Shown: positions 18,905 to 27,698, counted from the stretch's first letter. The stretch: DNA of 64,000 bases from Caldicellulosiruptor danielii (GCF_034343125.1 NZ_CP139957.1:2412001-2476000), one strand, 5' to 3'. Notes: generated by a model from the sequence alone, not told the origin. Numbers and translations: made by a program.

Positions 18905-19993
18905 TCATTCTATGTATGTTTGCTGATATGCAAATCCATTTTCTCTGTTAAAATACTCTTTTTCAGCTTCTTTTAAATCGCTTTCCATCATAATTTTTAC
19001 AAGCTCATCAAATGTAACTGTTGGCTGCCATCCAAGAACTTGTCTTGCTTTTGTTGCATCACCAACTAATATATCAACTTCAGTCGGTCTGAAATATCTT
19101 GGGTCAACCTCAACCAAAACTTTTCCTGTATTTGCGTCAATACCTCTTTCGTCTACGCCTTTGCCAACCCATTCTATTTCTATTCCTACATATTTAAAAG
19201 CTTTTTCAACAAATTCTCTAACGCTATGTGTCTCACCAGTTGCAATGACATAGTCGTCAGGCTTGTCATGATTTAATATCATCCACATAGCTCTTACGTA
19301 GTCTTTTGCGTAGCCCCAATCTCTTTTAGCATCAAGATTACCGAGGTAGAGCTTGTCCTGCAGCCCATATTTTATTCGAGCAACTGCCCGGGTGATTTTT
19401 CTTGTTACAAACGTTTCTCCTCTTATAGGTGATTCGTGATTGAACAGTATCCCATTGCATGCGAATATTCCATACGCTTCACGGTAATTAACAGTGATCC
19501 AGTAAGCATACAGCTTTGCAACCGCATATGGGCTTCGTGGATAAAATGGCGTTGTTTCTTTTTGAGGAATCTCCTGAACTTTGCCAAAAAGCTCGCTTGT
19601 TGATGCTTGATAAAAGCGTGTTTTGTTTTCGAGCTTCAATATTCTAATTGCCTCAAGGAGTCTAAGTGTCCCCAAAGCATCAGCATTTGCTGTATATTCC
19701 GGTGACTCAAAAGAAACTTTTACATGGCTCTGAGCAGCCAAATTGTATATCTCATCTGGTTGAACTTCCTGAATTATTCTTATAAGATTTGTTGAATCAG
19801 TTAAATCGCCATAATGAAGATAAAATCTCCTATTTTCTTTGTGAGGGTCCTCATAAATGTGGTCAATTCGCTGTGTGTTGATCAGCGAACTTCTTCGTTT
19901 TATGCCATGCACTTCATATCCTTTTTCAAGCAAAAATTCTGCTAAATATGCGCCATCTTGACCTGTGATGCCAGTAATTAAAGCTCTTTTCAT
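18905..19993 (-). CDS. gmd: GDP-mannose 4,6-dehydratase
   Basis: This 362-residue protein opens with the NADP-binding [20 protein letters not shown] and the Gmd-specific [20 protein letters not shown]. The catalytic triad region reads [20 protein letters not shown], with the Tyr and Lys in [32 protein letters not shown] is also diagnostic. The enzyme makes GDP-4-keto-6-deoxy-D-mannose for the Fcl product encoded next. Length is normal for the family. The gene sits early in the locus, after the regulatory and S-layer genes. Confidence 0.95.
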   Translation of the reverse strand: MKRALITGITGQDGAYLAEFLLEKGYEVHGIKRRSSLINTQRIDHIYEDPHKENRRFYLHYGDLTDSTNLIRIIQEVQPDEIYNLAAQSHVKVSFESPEYTANADALGTLRLLEAIRILKLENKTRFYQASTSELFGKVQEIPQKETTPFYPRSPYAVAKLYAYWITVNYREAYGIFACNGILFNHESPIRGETFVTRKITRAVARIKYGLQDKLYLGNLDAKRDWGYAKDYVRAMWMILNHDKPDDYVIATGETHSVREFVEKAFKYVGIEIEWVGKGVDERGIDANTGKVLVEVDPRYFRPTEVDILVGDATKARQVLGWQPTVTFDELVKIMMESDLKEAEKEYFNRENGFAYQQTYIE

Positions 19994-20018
19994 AAAAGAA
20001 CACCTTCTTTTAAAAAAA

Positions 20019-20687
20019 TCATCTATACTTGAAATACAGCTCTTTCAACCTTTTCTTCTGCTCGGGCGAAAGTCTACTTTTCAAAATCCCAATCCCTCTT
20101 TGTATAGCCTCAGTCTTCTTGCCTGATTTGTATAGGCTTACAAGCTCTTTTATCTCACCTATAGACATAACAGAAAGAACAATTTTAGCAGCTTCTAATT
20201 GGTCAGCGGTTGAAATATTCAATTTGTCTTGTTTTGATGAAGAAGATGTTTGGTCTTCATTGTCAGCTATTTTTTTGTTCAAGCTGCTCTGAGAATTATT
20301 ATTTGCGCTCGAGCTACTTGATAGCTCTTGTTCTTTAGAATCCTGGTTGTTAGTTTTGTCTTTTTGATCATTATTTGCTGCTAAGCTGCTTTCCGAAGAA
20401 GCGTTTAAAGCGTTGGCTTGCTCGCTATCACCCTTAGCTTGTTCCAAATCCTTTTTTAGCTGGTCTTGATCATAAACAACGCTTTGAACATCTTTGGCAA
20501 TGTTCTCATCGTTTATTAGACTGCTAAGTTCTTTATTCAGGCTTTTGTCATTTAAAAGTTGTTTTACCATCTCAGGTGGCAAAACTGAGTTTAAAGCTTT
20601 TTCAAAAGCTATTGCCAAAATTATTGCAATTAAAATAAGTGTAATGCCCACTATCAAAAGTGTTTTTCTTCGTTTTTTCAAGCACAC
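20019..20687 (-). CDS. Membrane-anchored Ser/Asn-rich protein of unknown function
   Basis: This 222-residue protein starts at GTG 20685-20687, with AAAGGTG a few bases upstream. A short basic N-terminus (KKRRK) and one helix (about residues 10-30) place it as a type II membrane protein with the bulk outside. The outside part has a charged helix, then a low-complexity Ser/Asn/Gln linker (about 95-155), and a conserved-looking C-terminal helical region ending [17 protein letters not shown] recognise no family. It lies between the SLH gene and gmd, so a role in polysaccharide or S-layer assembly is plausible but unproven. Confidence 0.65.
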   Translation of the reverse strand: MCLKKRRKTLLIVGITLILIAIILAIAFEKALNSVLPPEMVKQLLNDKSLNKELSSLINDENIAKDVQSVVYDQDQLKKDLEQAKGDSEQANALNASSESSLAANNDQKDKTNNQDSKEQELSSSSSANNNSQSSLNKKIADNEDQTSSSSKQDKLNISTADQLEAAKIVLSVMSIGEIKELVSLYKSGKKTEAIQRGIGILKSRLSPEQKKRLKELYFKYR

Positions 20688-20712
20688 TCACACCTTTTAA
20701 AACTTTTTAAAG

Positions 20713-20749
20713 AAGCCTTGAGGCCTCTAATTTTGAGACCTCAAGGCTT
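20713..20749 (-). terminator. Intrinsic terminator-like hairpin after the SLH gene
   Basis: AAGCCTTGAGG and CCTCAAGGCTT form an 11-bp stem, extended inward by CTC/GAG, with a TAATTTT loop. It lies 46 bases beyond the SLH gene stop. On the minus strand the following tract is only TTCTTT, so it may attenuate rather than stop transcription into the downstream polysaccharide genes. Confidence 0.6.
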
Positions 20750-20794
20750 ATTCTGTTTTTTCCTAATTTTTTTGCTATAATCTACTTCTGGTCT

Positions 20795-23170
20795 TTATTT
20801 TACCAATGCTCTTACAACAACTGTTGCAACCTCAGCTCTTGTTGCGTTTGCCTTTGGTGCAAAAGTAGAGCTGCCTCTTCCTTCCATAATTCCGTTTTCA
20901 ACAACTATTGCAACATACTGTTTTGCCCAAGCAGAAATCTGTGCTGAATCATTGAAGGTGTAAGTTGGTATAGCTCCTGCTGAGATCTTGCCTGCCTTGA
21001 CAAGAGCAAGAGATATCATCTTTGCCATCTCTTCTCTTGTAACAGGTGCGTTTGGTGCAAATTTTGTCTCACTTCTGCCATTGATGATTCCTAAATTGTA
21101 CAGTGTTGCAACATATGAATAGAACCAGTCTGACTCTTTTACATCTTCAAATTTAGATACAGCTTGTCCTGTAGTATCAAACTGGAATGTCTCAACAACC
21201 ATCTTTGCAAACTCTGCTCTTGTAACATTGTTGTTTGGTCTGAATGTGCCATCCGGATAGCCATCTGTTATGCCCTTTGCAGATATAAGTTGAACATTCT
21301 TATAATACCATGCTTTTGAGTCTACATCTGAATATGTCTTGTTATAGTCACCCACGTAGTATGTGCTAAGTGACTTTCTTTCAACCAAGAAGCTATTTGT
21401 TGTTGATACATATATACCAGGAACAATTTCTGTTTTGCCATCTGATACTCTATAAACAGCCACTTTTGACTCATCTGAAATTTTGTTGTTGAGCTTGAGC
21501 AGTAGCACAACTGCCTTATCAAATTTTTCTTGAACCTTGTCTCCAACAACAACATTCACATCTACTGCTTGAGAAAGTGCGTTTGATACCTGCTTAGGTG
21601 TAACCTTTATCTCAACTTTGTCCGCGCTTATAACTGATGTTGGAACTGCAATGTTTGCAGCTGGAGTCACTACCAATACATTTGTTACTTTGCTATCACT
21701 CTTTATCTTATCAACTGCATCTTTTTCTAATACAATGGATGTATCTTTATTTGCCGGAGCGTTTATTGCAACAGAAACACCTGCAAGGTTCAAAGATTTC
21801 TTGATAGCTGAATTTGTAACAGCTTGTGCACCAGATATAACCTCGCTTGCCTTTGAAATTGCTGAAGTTATGTCATTTGCAGATATCTTAAATGTTACCT
21901 TGTTTGCTTCCTCAGTCTTTTGCGGTGTTACTGCAACTGCTTCATAGGCCTTCAAAAGTAAGCCTGCTGTTTCAAACTTGAGGCTTTCAAGCTGGAGTGT
22001 CTTTTCAACAGTAGATAGTGATTGTTTTTGAATGTTTGTTGCAACTGTGTTTATAGCATTTGCCAAACCACTTACAACAGATTTTACTTCAGAGACATTA
22101 GAAACTTTGCTTAAAACCGCTGCAACTTTCCCAGTGACTTCTTTCAAGCTTGATACTGCTTTATTGATATCCTTTTCAGTTGTCAATACTGAAGGCAGAG
22201 CTTTTACCACATCGTCTATCTGATCAAACTTGCCCTGAGAAATTACATCATCAAGTTGTTTGCTAATCTCTGAAACTGTTGTTGGGGTGGTCGGCTGTGT
22301 TGGCTGGGTTGGTTGAGTCGGCTGAGTCGGCTGTGTTGGTTGTGTTGTAGTAGGTGCTGTGGTACCACCTGTGCTTGGTACAGTTCCGCCACCTGTTGAT
22401 GGTGCGCTTTCTACATACAAAAGCCCAAGTGCTTGCAAAAGTGCTTTTGCGCCAAGTTTTTCATCTGTGTTTGCAATAGAGTTGACTGCATCTACTATGC
22501 TTTGGAATGCTGCTTTGATATTCTCAGTGTTTTGCTGGTTTTGAACAGGATTACCCAGCACACCATTCAAAAGATTAATTAGATTGTTCAACCCTGTAGT
22601 ATTTACATCAAACTGATTTGTTGCCTCGACATATTTGAGAGGTTTGTAATCTCCAGAAGTAGCTCTAAATGCTAAAATTGCAGCATTAATCTTATCAAGT
22701 TGATACTCTGCCTTATAAACATCACCTACTGTTGTGACATATTTGGTTGCAAAATCAGTTGCAGCATTTGTCAAAGCCGCATCTGTTCCAGAAGTTACAA
22801 GATTTACAAACCAGCTTTTACCCGAACCATCCTGATAGCCTGCCATCCAGTCAAGAAGTGAAGAGAGTGTTGTTGTATCAAGCCCGAGTGTGTCTTTGAG
22901 TCTTTGAGCAGCACCTGGTCCTTGTGAAATTTGATTGAATGCATTAATTAAAGCAGTTCTTCCACTTCCGCTTATAAACTTGCTGATTACCTCTGCAGTT
23001 TGAGTAGCTGAGCCTGAGTTTTTAACATATGTGACAAGCTGCTGCAAAAGGTTTTTTGCAGTATCAATACACTTTTGTGAAGGTTGAAGAGACTGCCCAA
23101 ATGCGAAAATGGTGCTTACCAGAAACATAGCTACAATAGCTAAACTTAAAAACCTTCTCAAATTTTTCAT
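20795..23170 (-). CDS. Secreted SLH-domain protein with Pro/Thr linker
   Basis: This 791-residue protein has a signal peptide (MKNLRRFLSLAIVAMFLVST, cleavage probably after the following Ala-rich stretch). A large helical region follows. A spacer of repeated TQP units lies near residues 270-300, then a second mixed domain. Three C-terminal SLH modules begin at YSDVDSKAWYYKNV, KFEDVKESDWFYSY and TFNDSAQISAWAKQ. SLH modules bind pyruvylated wall polysaccharide, so the protein is displayed on the cell surface. The start is set by AAAGGAGG upstream, and it follows cpsB by 16 bases. Its place inside the polysaccharide operon suggests coordinated synthesis of a surface protein and its polymer. Confidence 0.85.
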   Translation of the reverse strand: MKNLRRFLSLAIVAMFLVSTIFAFGQSLQPSQKCIDTAKNLLQQLVTYVKNSGSATQTAEVISKFISGSGRTALINAFNQISQGPGAAQRLKDTLGLDTTTLSSLLDWMAGYQDGSGKSWFVNLVTSGTDAALTNAATDFATKYVTTVGDVYKAEYQLDKINAAILAFRATSGDYKPLKYVEATNQFDVNTTGLNNLINLLNGVLGNPVQNQQNTENIKAAFQSIVDAVNSIANTDEKLGAKALLQALGLLYVESAPSTGGGTVPSTGGTTAPTTTQPTQPTQPTQPTQPTQPTTPTTVSEISKQLDDVISQGKFDQIDDVVKALPSVLTTEKDINKAVSSLKEVTGKVAAVLSKVSNVSEVKSVVSGLANAINTVATNIQKQSLSTVEKTLQLESLKFETAGLLLKAYEAVAVTPQKTEEANKVTFKISANDITSAISKASEVISGAQAVTNSAIKKSLNLAGVSVAINAPANKDTSIVLEKDAVDKIKSDSKVTNVLVVTPAANIAVPTSVISADKVEIKVTPKQVSNALSQAVDVNVVVGDKVQEKFDKAVVLLLKLNNKISDESKVAVYRVSDGKTEIVPGIYVSTTNSFLVERKSLSTYYVGDYNKTYSDVDSKAWYYKNVQLISAKGITDGYPDGTFRPNNNVTRAEFAKMVVETFQFDTTGQAVSKFEDVKESDWFYSYVATLYNLGIINGRSETKFAPNAPVTREEMAKMISLALVKAGKISAGAIPTYTFNDSAQISAWAKQYVAIVVENGIMEGRGSSTFAPKANATRAEVATVVVRALVK

Positions 23171-23186
23171 ATCATTTTAACCTCCT

Positions 23187-23930
23187 TTACCTATTAAACA
23201 TTCGTTCAAAAAGATTTTTCTTTGATGTAGTGAAAATGTTAATTATCTCTGAATTTTTTAAGATGCTTTGAGCATTTTGAAATAGCAAAACGTCAGAAAG
23301 TTCTTTTTCCCTGTAATTACTTAGAAGATATCTTTTTACCTCTTTAAGGTAAAACTTTCTTGCACTGCTGTCATGTGCATCTGAAGCAATGAAATGACAA
23401 AGTCCTCTTTCAAGCAATTCCTCAGAAAATTTCTGAACCCTTCTGCCAAATAGTCCTACAAAGCTTCCTGCTGTCAGCTGAAAATACACATTCATATCCC
23501 TTAGCCTTATTAACTTTTCCACATCCTTCTTCTCAAATGACCTTTCAGGATGAGCAATTATCACTTCATAGCCACAAAGTTTTAGCTGGTAAACCTGATT
23601 TAAAACATACTCTGCCAAAATCCCTGATGCTATCTCTACCAAGACGTAATCAGAACCAGCCAGAGTTATAATGTCATTTTTTTGTGAAATAGCATCTTGT
23701 AATTTGTATTCACAACCTCGATAAAGCATCACCCCTTCCTCAAGGGCTATTTTTTGAATCTCTTCAAATTTGGTGTGGTATAAAGACTTTAGCCTCGATG
23801 TAAAATGCGGTGTGACTATTATTTCATTTATACCCTCTTTTTTGGCAAGTTTAATCATCTCTTTTGCTTCATCCAAGTCCTTAGCACCGTCGTCAACGCC
23901 CACCATCAGATGGCAGTGTATATCTGTCAT
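23187..23930 (-). CDS. CpsB/YwqE-type tyrosine-protein phosphatase (PHP family)
   Basis: This 247-residue PHP-fold phosphatase has the metal-binding DIHCHLMVGVDDGAKDLDEA at the N-terminus. The His clusters VTPHFTSRL and IAHPERS are present, and the final FIASDAHDSSARKF supplies the last metal ligands. In Gram-positive capsule systems this manganese-dependent enzyme removes phosphate from the Tyr-rich tail of the CpsD kinase, tuning polymer length and export. Here it overlaps the 3' end of the kinase gene by 38 bases, so kinase and phosphatase are translationally linked. Confidence 0.9.
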   Translation of the reverse strand: MTDIHCHLMVGVDDGAKDLDEAKEMIKLAKKEGINEIIVTPHFTSRLKSLYHTKFEEIQKIALEEGVMLYRGCEYKLQDAISQKNDIITLAGSDYVLVEIASGILAEYVLNQVYQLKLCGYEVIIAHPERSFEKKDVEKLIRLRDMNVYFQLTAGSFVGLFGRRVQKFSEELLERGLCHFIASDAHDSSARKFYLKEVKRYLLSNYREKELSDVLLFQNAQSILKNSEIINIFTTSKKNLFERMFNR

Positions 23931-24666
23931 CTTTATTTCTTCTCCTACCTATCTTCTTTTTCTTTGTAACCTCACCATTTTCATCATGGTAGTAATAGTA
24001 GTAGTAATAATAGTAATAATAACTTGATGTTTGTCGTTTCACTTTATTTAGCACAACACCTATAATATTAGCATTGACCTTTTGCAAGTTCTCCTTCGCC
24101 TGCTGGATTGCTTCAATCTGAACCTCACCTGCAGCTGCTACCAAAATTACACCATCTACAATTCTACCAATTATAGCTGCATCTGTTAAGCTTCCACAGG
24201 GCGGTGTATCTATAATTATGTAATCGTAGCTTTGGCTAATCGTATTTAAGAAATTTTCGAATTTTTTGGAACCAAGAAGTTCTGCTGGATTTGGTGGAAT
24301 AGGGCCCGATGTTATCAAATCCAGCCCTTCAACGTCATCTTTTTGAACTATCTCTTCAAAACTCTTGTTTTCAACAAGAAGATTTGTAAGCCCAACTTTG
24401 TTGCTAACTCCAAACACTTTATGTACTGCAGGGCGTCTTAAATCTGCGTCTATTACAAGAACTTTGCTTCCCGCTTGGGCCATTACAACTGCCAAATTTG
24501 CGCATGTAACTGTTTTCCCTTCTGAGGGGCCTGTGCTTGTGACCACTATGGTCTTTATGGGCCTGTCCAGACTTGAATACTGGATATTGGTTCGAAGCAT
24601 CCTGTAGCTTTCTGTGATGGGCGAGCGAGGATTATATAATGCTATGACTTCTTTGACGGCATTCAT
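23893..24666 (-). CDS. Tyrosine kinase of the CpsD/CapB (BY-kinase) type
   Basis: This 257-residue ATPase has Walker A in VTSTGPSEGKTVTCANLAVV, Walker A' in VLVIDADLRRPAVH and Walker B in YDYIIIDTPPCGSLTD. The C-terminus carries eleven consecutive Tyr residues (plus 23989-24021), the autophosphorylation cluster expected of this family, followed by an extra basic stretch (KKKKIGRRRNKDDRYTLP). It acts with the membrane protein encoded just upstream (stop and start abut) to control polymerisation and export. The uninterrupted Tyr run is unusual; most relatives have Tyr residues separated by other residues. Confidence 0.9.
   Translation of the reverse strand: MNAVKEVIALYNPRSPITESYRMLRTNIQYSSLDRPIKTIVVTSTGPSEGKTVTCANLAVVMAQAGSKVLVIDADLRRPAVHKVFGVSNKVGLTNLLVENKSFEEIVQKDDVEGLDLITSGPIPPNPAELLGSKKFENFLNTISQSYDYIIIDTPPCGSLTDAAIIGRIVDGVILVAAAGEVQIEAIQQAKENLQKVNANIIGVVLNKVKRQTSSYYYYYYYYYYYHDENGEVTKKKKIGRRRNKDDRYTLPSDGGR
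23989..24021 (-). repeat. TAY triplet repeat encoding eleven tyrosines
   Basis: Eleven consecutive TAT/TAC codons form a near-perfect trinucleotide repeat inside the kinase gene. Such tracts can gain or lose whole codons by slippage, which would change the number of phosphorylatable Tyr residues without a frameshift. Confidence 0.85.
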
Positions 24667-25359
24667 TTAATTTTTGCCCCCTTCATCAAGATCAGGAATG
24701 ACAGCTAATACAGGCAGCTGCAAGTACTTTTCAACATCGTCTGGTGTTTTGATAGTATTGTCCAAGTACTCAATAAAAAATGCAATCCCTACACCTACCA
24801 TTAAACCCAATACAAACGCCACTGCTGTGTTCAAAAGTTTTTTTGGTTTTTCTGGCTTATCGGGAATCACTGCATTGTCAACTATTTGAACATTTTCTAT
24901 CTTCATAATCCTTTGGACAGCTTCAATAAACACCTCTGCGAGCTTATTTGCAACAGTTGCAGCAAACTTTGGGTCTTTGCTTTCAATATTTATCATCAAG
25001 ATGCGGGTATCATTCTTCAGCTGCACAGATACCATACTACCTAATTGTTCTGGTGTCATTTTTAAATTAAGTTCTTTAATCACTCTTTCTAAAACAGTGC
25101 GGCTGACAGCAATTTCTCTATAGTCTTTTACAAGTTGCTGTCCAAGCAAAACATCGCTGTACAGTACTTGAATATTGTCATTTGAACCATTGCTGTTAGT
25201 TGAACGCCCCGCAAAAAGTGTAACAGTGGCTTTATAAACTGGTGGGAGAATGTAAAAGCTTAAGATTGCAGCAATAAGAGTGGATATTAAGGTGGTTGCT
25301 ATTATAAGTGGGAGCCTTTTTCTGATTATAAGCATATATTCTTTGATTTCCAATCTCAA
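24667..25359 (-). CDS. Chain-length determinant/kinase modulator (Wzz/CpsC family)
   Basis: This 230-residue membrane protein has helices near residues 18-38 (LIIATTLISTLIAAILSFYI) and 178-198 (AFVLGLMVGVGIAFFIEYL). The long extracytoplasmic loop carries the Wzz-typical VYKATVTLFAGR. The last residues (DDVEKYLQLPVLAVIPDLDE) are the cytoplasmic segment that contacts the kinase. CpsC proteins activate CpsD and set chain length. It is the first gene after the strong promoter. The start is TTG with AGGAGAGGA just upstream; another TTG two codons later is possible. Confidence 0.87.
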   Translation of the reverse strand: MRLEIKEYMLIIRKRLPLIIATTLISTLIAAILSFYILPPVYKATVTLFAGRSTNSNGSNDNIQVLYSDVLLGQQLVKDYREIAVSRTVLERVIKELNLKMTPEQLGSMVSVQLKNDTRILMINIESKDPKFAATVANKLAEVFIEAVQRIMKIENVQIVDNAVIPDKPEKPKKLLNTAVAFVLGLMVGVGIAFFIEYLDNTIKTPDDVEKYLQLPVLAVIPDLDEGGKN

Positions 25360-25426
25360 TCCTCTCCTGTTTTAGTAATTCGTATCAAAAAAAAATGCCA
25401 CCTTTTTATGGAATATAACTGTTAAT

Positions 25427-25456
25427 ATTATACTCCACTTGGTGGTTTTTTTTCAA
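25427..25456 (-). promoter_or_regulatory. Sigma-A-type promoter of the polysaccharide operon
   Basis: On the minus strand TTGAAA (plus 25451-25456) and TATAAT (plus 25427-25432) are separated by 18 bases. The leader to the cpsC start is about 60 bases. The spacer contains CCACCAAGTGG, a small inverted repeat that could be an operator. No other equally good promoter was seen inside the first several genes. Confidence 0.7.
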
Positions 25457-25557
25457 CCTTATACATTGCTTTTCATGCTAATCTTACAAAGTTTGCAATT
25501 AAATTTTCATATTTTAGTAACAGTATTGTAATATTTTTAACACAAAATTACAAATTT

Positions 25558-26781
25558 CTATTCATTCTCAACCTCAAAAACCTCACCTTCCCAATTTCTA
25601 AACACAACTTTGTCTTTGCCAAAGTACAGAAGATAATTGGGCATGATTGGGGTTTTGCCTTTGCCCTTTGGTGCATTTATGATATATGTTGGCACTGCCA
25701 TACCAGATGTCCTTCCTCTTAGACTTTCAATTATCTCCATACCTTCTTCAATTGTTACCCAAAAATGTGATGTTCCTTTTACTCTTTTTGGATGAAAGAT
25801 GTAATATGGCTTTACTCGGATTTTCAAAAGCTGTTGATTGAGCTTTCTCACAACGTATTTGTCGTTATTGACTCCATTTAGCAGTACCATCTGGTTGCCA
25901 AGTGGCACTCCAGCGTCTGCAAGCATCTCGCAAGCTCTTTTTGATTCTTTTGTAATCTCACGTGGGTGGTTAAAATGAGTGTTTATATAAATAGGATGAT
26001 ATTTCTTTAGCATGTTAACAAGGTCTTTTGTTATTCTTTGTGGCAACGTTACAGGTGCTCGTGTGCCAATTCGGATTATCTCAACATGAGGAATCTGCCT
26101 GAGTGACCTTAAAATCCACTCTAAAATCTCATCAGAAAGCATCAGGGCATCGCCACCTGTGATTAGAACATCTCGAATGTTTGAATTTTGTGCTACATAC
26201 TCTATTGCGTCTGTAATGTCATCCAGCGATGCGTGAGTGTCAGTCTCGCCAATCAGCCTTCTTCTTTGGCAGAACCTGCAAAACATCCCACATATGTTTG
26301 TAACCTTTATTATAAGCCTGTCTGGATAGCGCTGTGTAATAATCTTTGTAGGTGATGTATGCTCTTCGTCCATTGGGTCAAGCTCACCTTTTTCTATCAG
26401 CTCCAAACTGCTTGGAACTGATTGCTTTTTTATTGGGCAGTGAGGGTCACTTGGGTCAATCAAAGAGAGATAATAAGGTGAGATTGCAAAACGATAAACC
26501 TTGCCAATCTCTGCTATTTGTTCTGCTTCTTTCTCATCAAGATTTAAAAGTTCTTTGAGTTGCTTTGCACTTGTTATTCTATTTTTTAGCTGCCATTTGT
26601 AGTTTTCCCAATCATTCTCTGTACCACCAAGGTAGGAAAGTATCTTTTTCTTCTGCTGCTCAATCCTTTCCTCATCCTCTATGCCAGTTTTGATTGTGTC
26701 TTTGACATCCAAGTAGTCTTGAATTGCTTCTTTTAACTTTTCGAATCTTTCTCTGTTGTTAATAACATTCAATTTTTCCAT
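25558..26781 (-). CDS. Lysine/glutamate 2,3-aminomutase family enzyme, probably glutamate-type
   Basis: This 407-residue radical-SAM, PLP-dependent aminomutase has the iron-sulfur motif CGMFCRFCQRRRLIGETD (CxxxCxxC), the N-terminal EHTSPTKIITQRYPDRL, and the C-terminal KGKTPIMPNYLLYFGKD with the PLP-Lys region. Characterised lysine 2,3-aminomutases have an Asp near YYIYQCD that contacts lysine; here that segment reads YYIFHPKRVKGTSHF. Glutamate 2,3-aminomutase, which makes the osmolyte beta-glutamate, is therefore likelier, though the substrate is not proven. AAAGGAGG lies 10 bases before ATG 26779-26781; an ATG 21 bases upstream overlaps the ribosome site. A c-di-AMP riboswitch precedes it. 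Confidence 0.85.
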   Translation of the reverse strand: MEKLNVINNRERFEKLKEAIQDYLDVKDTIKTGIEDEERIEQQKKKILSYLGGTENDWENYKWQLKNRITSAKQLKELLNLDEKEAEQIAEIGKVYRFAISPYYLSLIDPSDPHCPIKKQSVPSSLELIEKGELDPMDEEHTSPTKIITQRYPDRLIIKVTNICGMFCRFCQRRRLIGETDTHASLDDITDAIEYVAQNSNIRDVLITGGDALMLSDEILEWILRSLRQIPHVEIIRIGTRAPVTLPQRITKDLVNMLKKYHPIYINTHFNHPREITKESKRACEMLADAGVPLGNQMVLLNGVNNDKYVVRKLNQQLLKIRVKPYYIFHPKRVKGTSHFWVTIEEGMEIIESLRGRTSGMAVPTYIINAPKGKGKTPIMPNYLLYFGKDKVVFRNWEGEVFEVENE

Positions 26782-26819
26782 TTGCTTGATACCTCCTTTC
26801 AAAATTTAACGCCAGGTAT

Positions 26820-26873
26820 TTTACAAAAATAAAAGCAGCCAAACTCCTCGTAACCTCGGAATTTGGCTGCTTT
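26820..26873 (-). terminator. Riboswitch-controlled terminator
   Basis: The 12-bp perfect stem AAAGCAGCCAAA/TTTGGCTGCTTT (plus 26832-26843 and 26862-26873) is followed on the minus strand by TTTTATTTTTG. Its loop contains TTCCGAGGTTA. That is exactly complementary to TAACCTCGGAA in the 3' part of the riboswitch, a mutually exclusive pairing typical of expression platforms. Confidence 0.85.
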
Positions 26874-26944
26874 GAAATCAAAGGCAAAAGAACGCCTTCT
26901 TTGCGCCTATTAAAAGGCGTAAAACTCCTTTTGCCTCCCCTTTC

Positions 26945-27076
26945 AAAGCTTCCGAGGTTAGCTGACGGGTTCGGGCCGAAAGGGTTAGCCCTACAGAAGC
27001 TTTTTTGCTTCTGATTCACCCCAAGAAAAATTGGGTCCCCCGTATCCCAGGTCTTTTCCCCTGGGAATTCAGCTTT
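26945..27076 (-). ncRNA. Cyclic-di-AMP riboswitch (ydaO-yuaA type)
   Basis: Read on the minus strand, the conserved blocks of the ydaO-yuaA aptamer appear in order. GGGGGACCC comes first, then GGGGTGAATC, AGGGCTAACCC, CGAACCCGTCAGCTAACC and TCGGAAGC. The closing helix can form between AAAGCT (plus 27071-27076) and AGCTTT (plus 26945-26950). The family senses c-di-AMP and usually turns genes off when it is bound. Here it precedes an aminomutase likely to make a compatible solute, in line with the osmotic and potassium roles of c-di-AMP. Confidence 0.9.
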
Positions 27077-27123
27077 TCAAAAGGAGTGCTAAGATTTTAT
27101 ATTTATTTTTATATTTTTGGTCT

Positions 27124-27405
27124 TTACTTTTTATAAATATCCCCTCTTGGGCCGATCTCATAGATGTAAACTGTAAGCTGCTCTTTTTCCACCTTATATA
27201 TTATCCTCAAATCGCCTTCTTTGTATCTACAAAAACCTTCTAATTTGCCATGTAATGGTTTAATTTTAGAGGAGGAAAATGGGTTTTGTGATAATTCTTC
27301 TTCTAAAATATTCGCAATCCTCTTTTTGATATTTTGGGGTAACCTCTGCAGATATTTATATGCATTTTTGGAAAGTATTATGTCGAATTTGTCGGATGTT
27401 CCCAT
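27124..27405 (-). CDS. RelE/ParE-type toxin
   Basis: This 93-residue protein matches the RelE/YoeB/ParE fold. It has an N-terminal helix hairpin (KNAYKYLQRLPQNIKKRIAN), the central strand region (PLHGKLEGFCRYKEGDLRII) and the final strand (YKVEKEQLTVYIYEIGPRGD). Toxins of this group are ribosome-dependent mRNA nucleases or gyrase poisons; the exact class cannot be told. The start overlaps the preceding antitoxin-like gene by 28 bases, the usual toxin-antitoxin layout. The minus-strand promoter lies before the antitoxin gene (TATAAT near 27745). Confidence 0.8.
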   Translation of the reverse strand: MGTSDKFDIILSKNAYKYLQRLPQNIKKRIANILEEELSQNPFSSSKIKPLHGKLEGFCRYKEGDLRIIYKVEKEQLTVYIYEIGPRGDIYKK

Positions 27406-27698
27406 TTAATACCGCCACCCGATTTAAACTCTTCCTCTGCTTCTTTCAATCTATCCATAAGCTCATCATCAAGACAGATTTCAGCTGTTTCTGCCCATTC
27501 AACTAATATATCTTTCAATCTTGCAGAGAGTAAATCAAAAGGTATATCCTTTAAAGCATCTAATAAAGAAATAGTAAAAGAGAGGAGATTTTCCCTTGTT
27601 TCAGTTTCTAAATATTTTTTAATTAACTCTATTTTCGCTTCCATATTCGGCACGTCTGATTCTGCAATGTGTATTTTCGCTTTTTTTCTTGAAATCAA
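27378..27698 (-). CDS. Putative antitoxin partner of RelE-like toxin
   Basis: This is an acidic, helical protein of about 106 residues (ETRENLLSFTISLLDALKDI, then EWAETAEICLDDELMDRLKE). It overlaps the toxin start. I place the start at TTG 27696-27698 because GAGGTG lies 7 bases upstream; a TTG five codons earlier overlaps that site. No ribbon-helix-helix or helix-turn-helix motif is obvious, so the antitoxin role rests on position, size and charge. Confidence 0.55.
   Translation of the reverse strand: MISRKKAKIHIAESDVPNMEAKIELIKKYLETETRENLLSFTISLLDALKDIPFDLLSARLKDILVEWAETAEICLDDELMDRLKEAEEEFKSGGGIKWEHPTNST

Noticed and set aside
22260-22345. CRISPR-like short repeats
   Set aside because: These are codons of the TQP linker in the SLH protein, not spaced direct repeats. 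No CRISPR array was seen anywhere.
25380-25450. CCACTTGGTGG plus T8 as a plus-strand terminator
   Set aside because: No plus-strand gene ends here, the stem is only 4 bp, and the same bases form the spacer and -35 of the minus-strand polysaccharide promoter.
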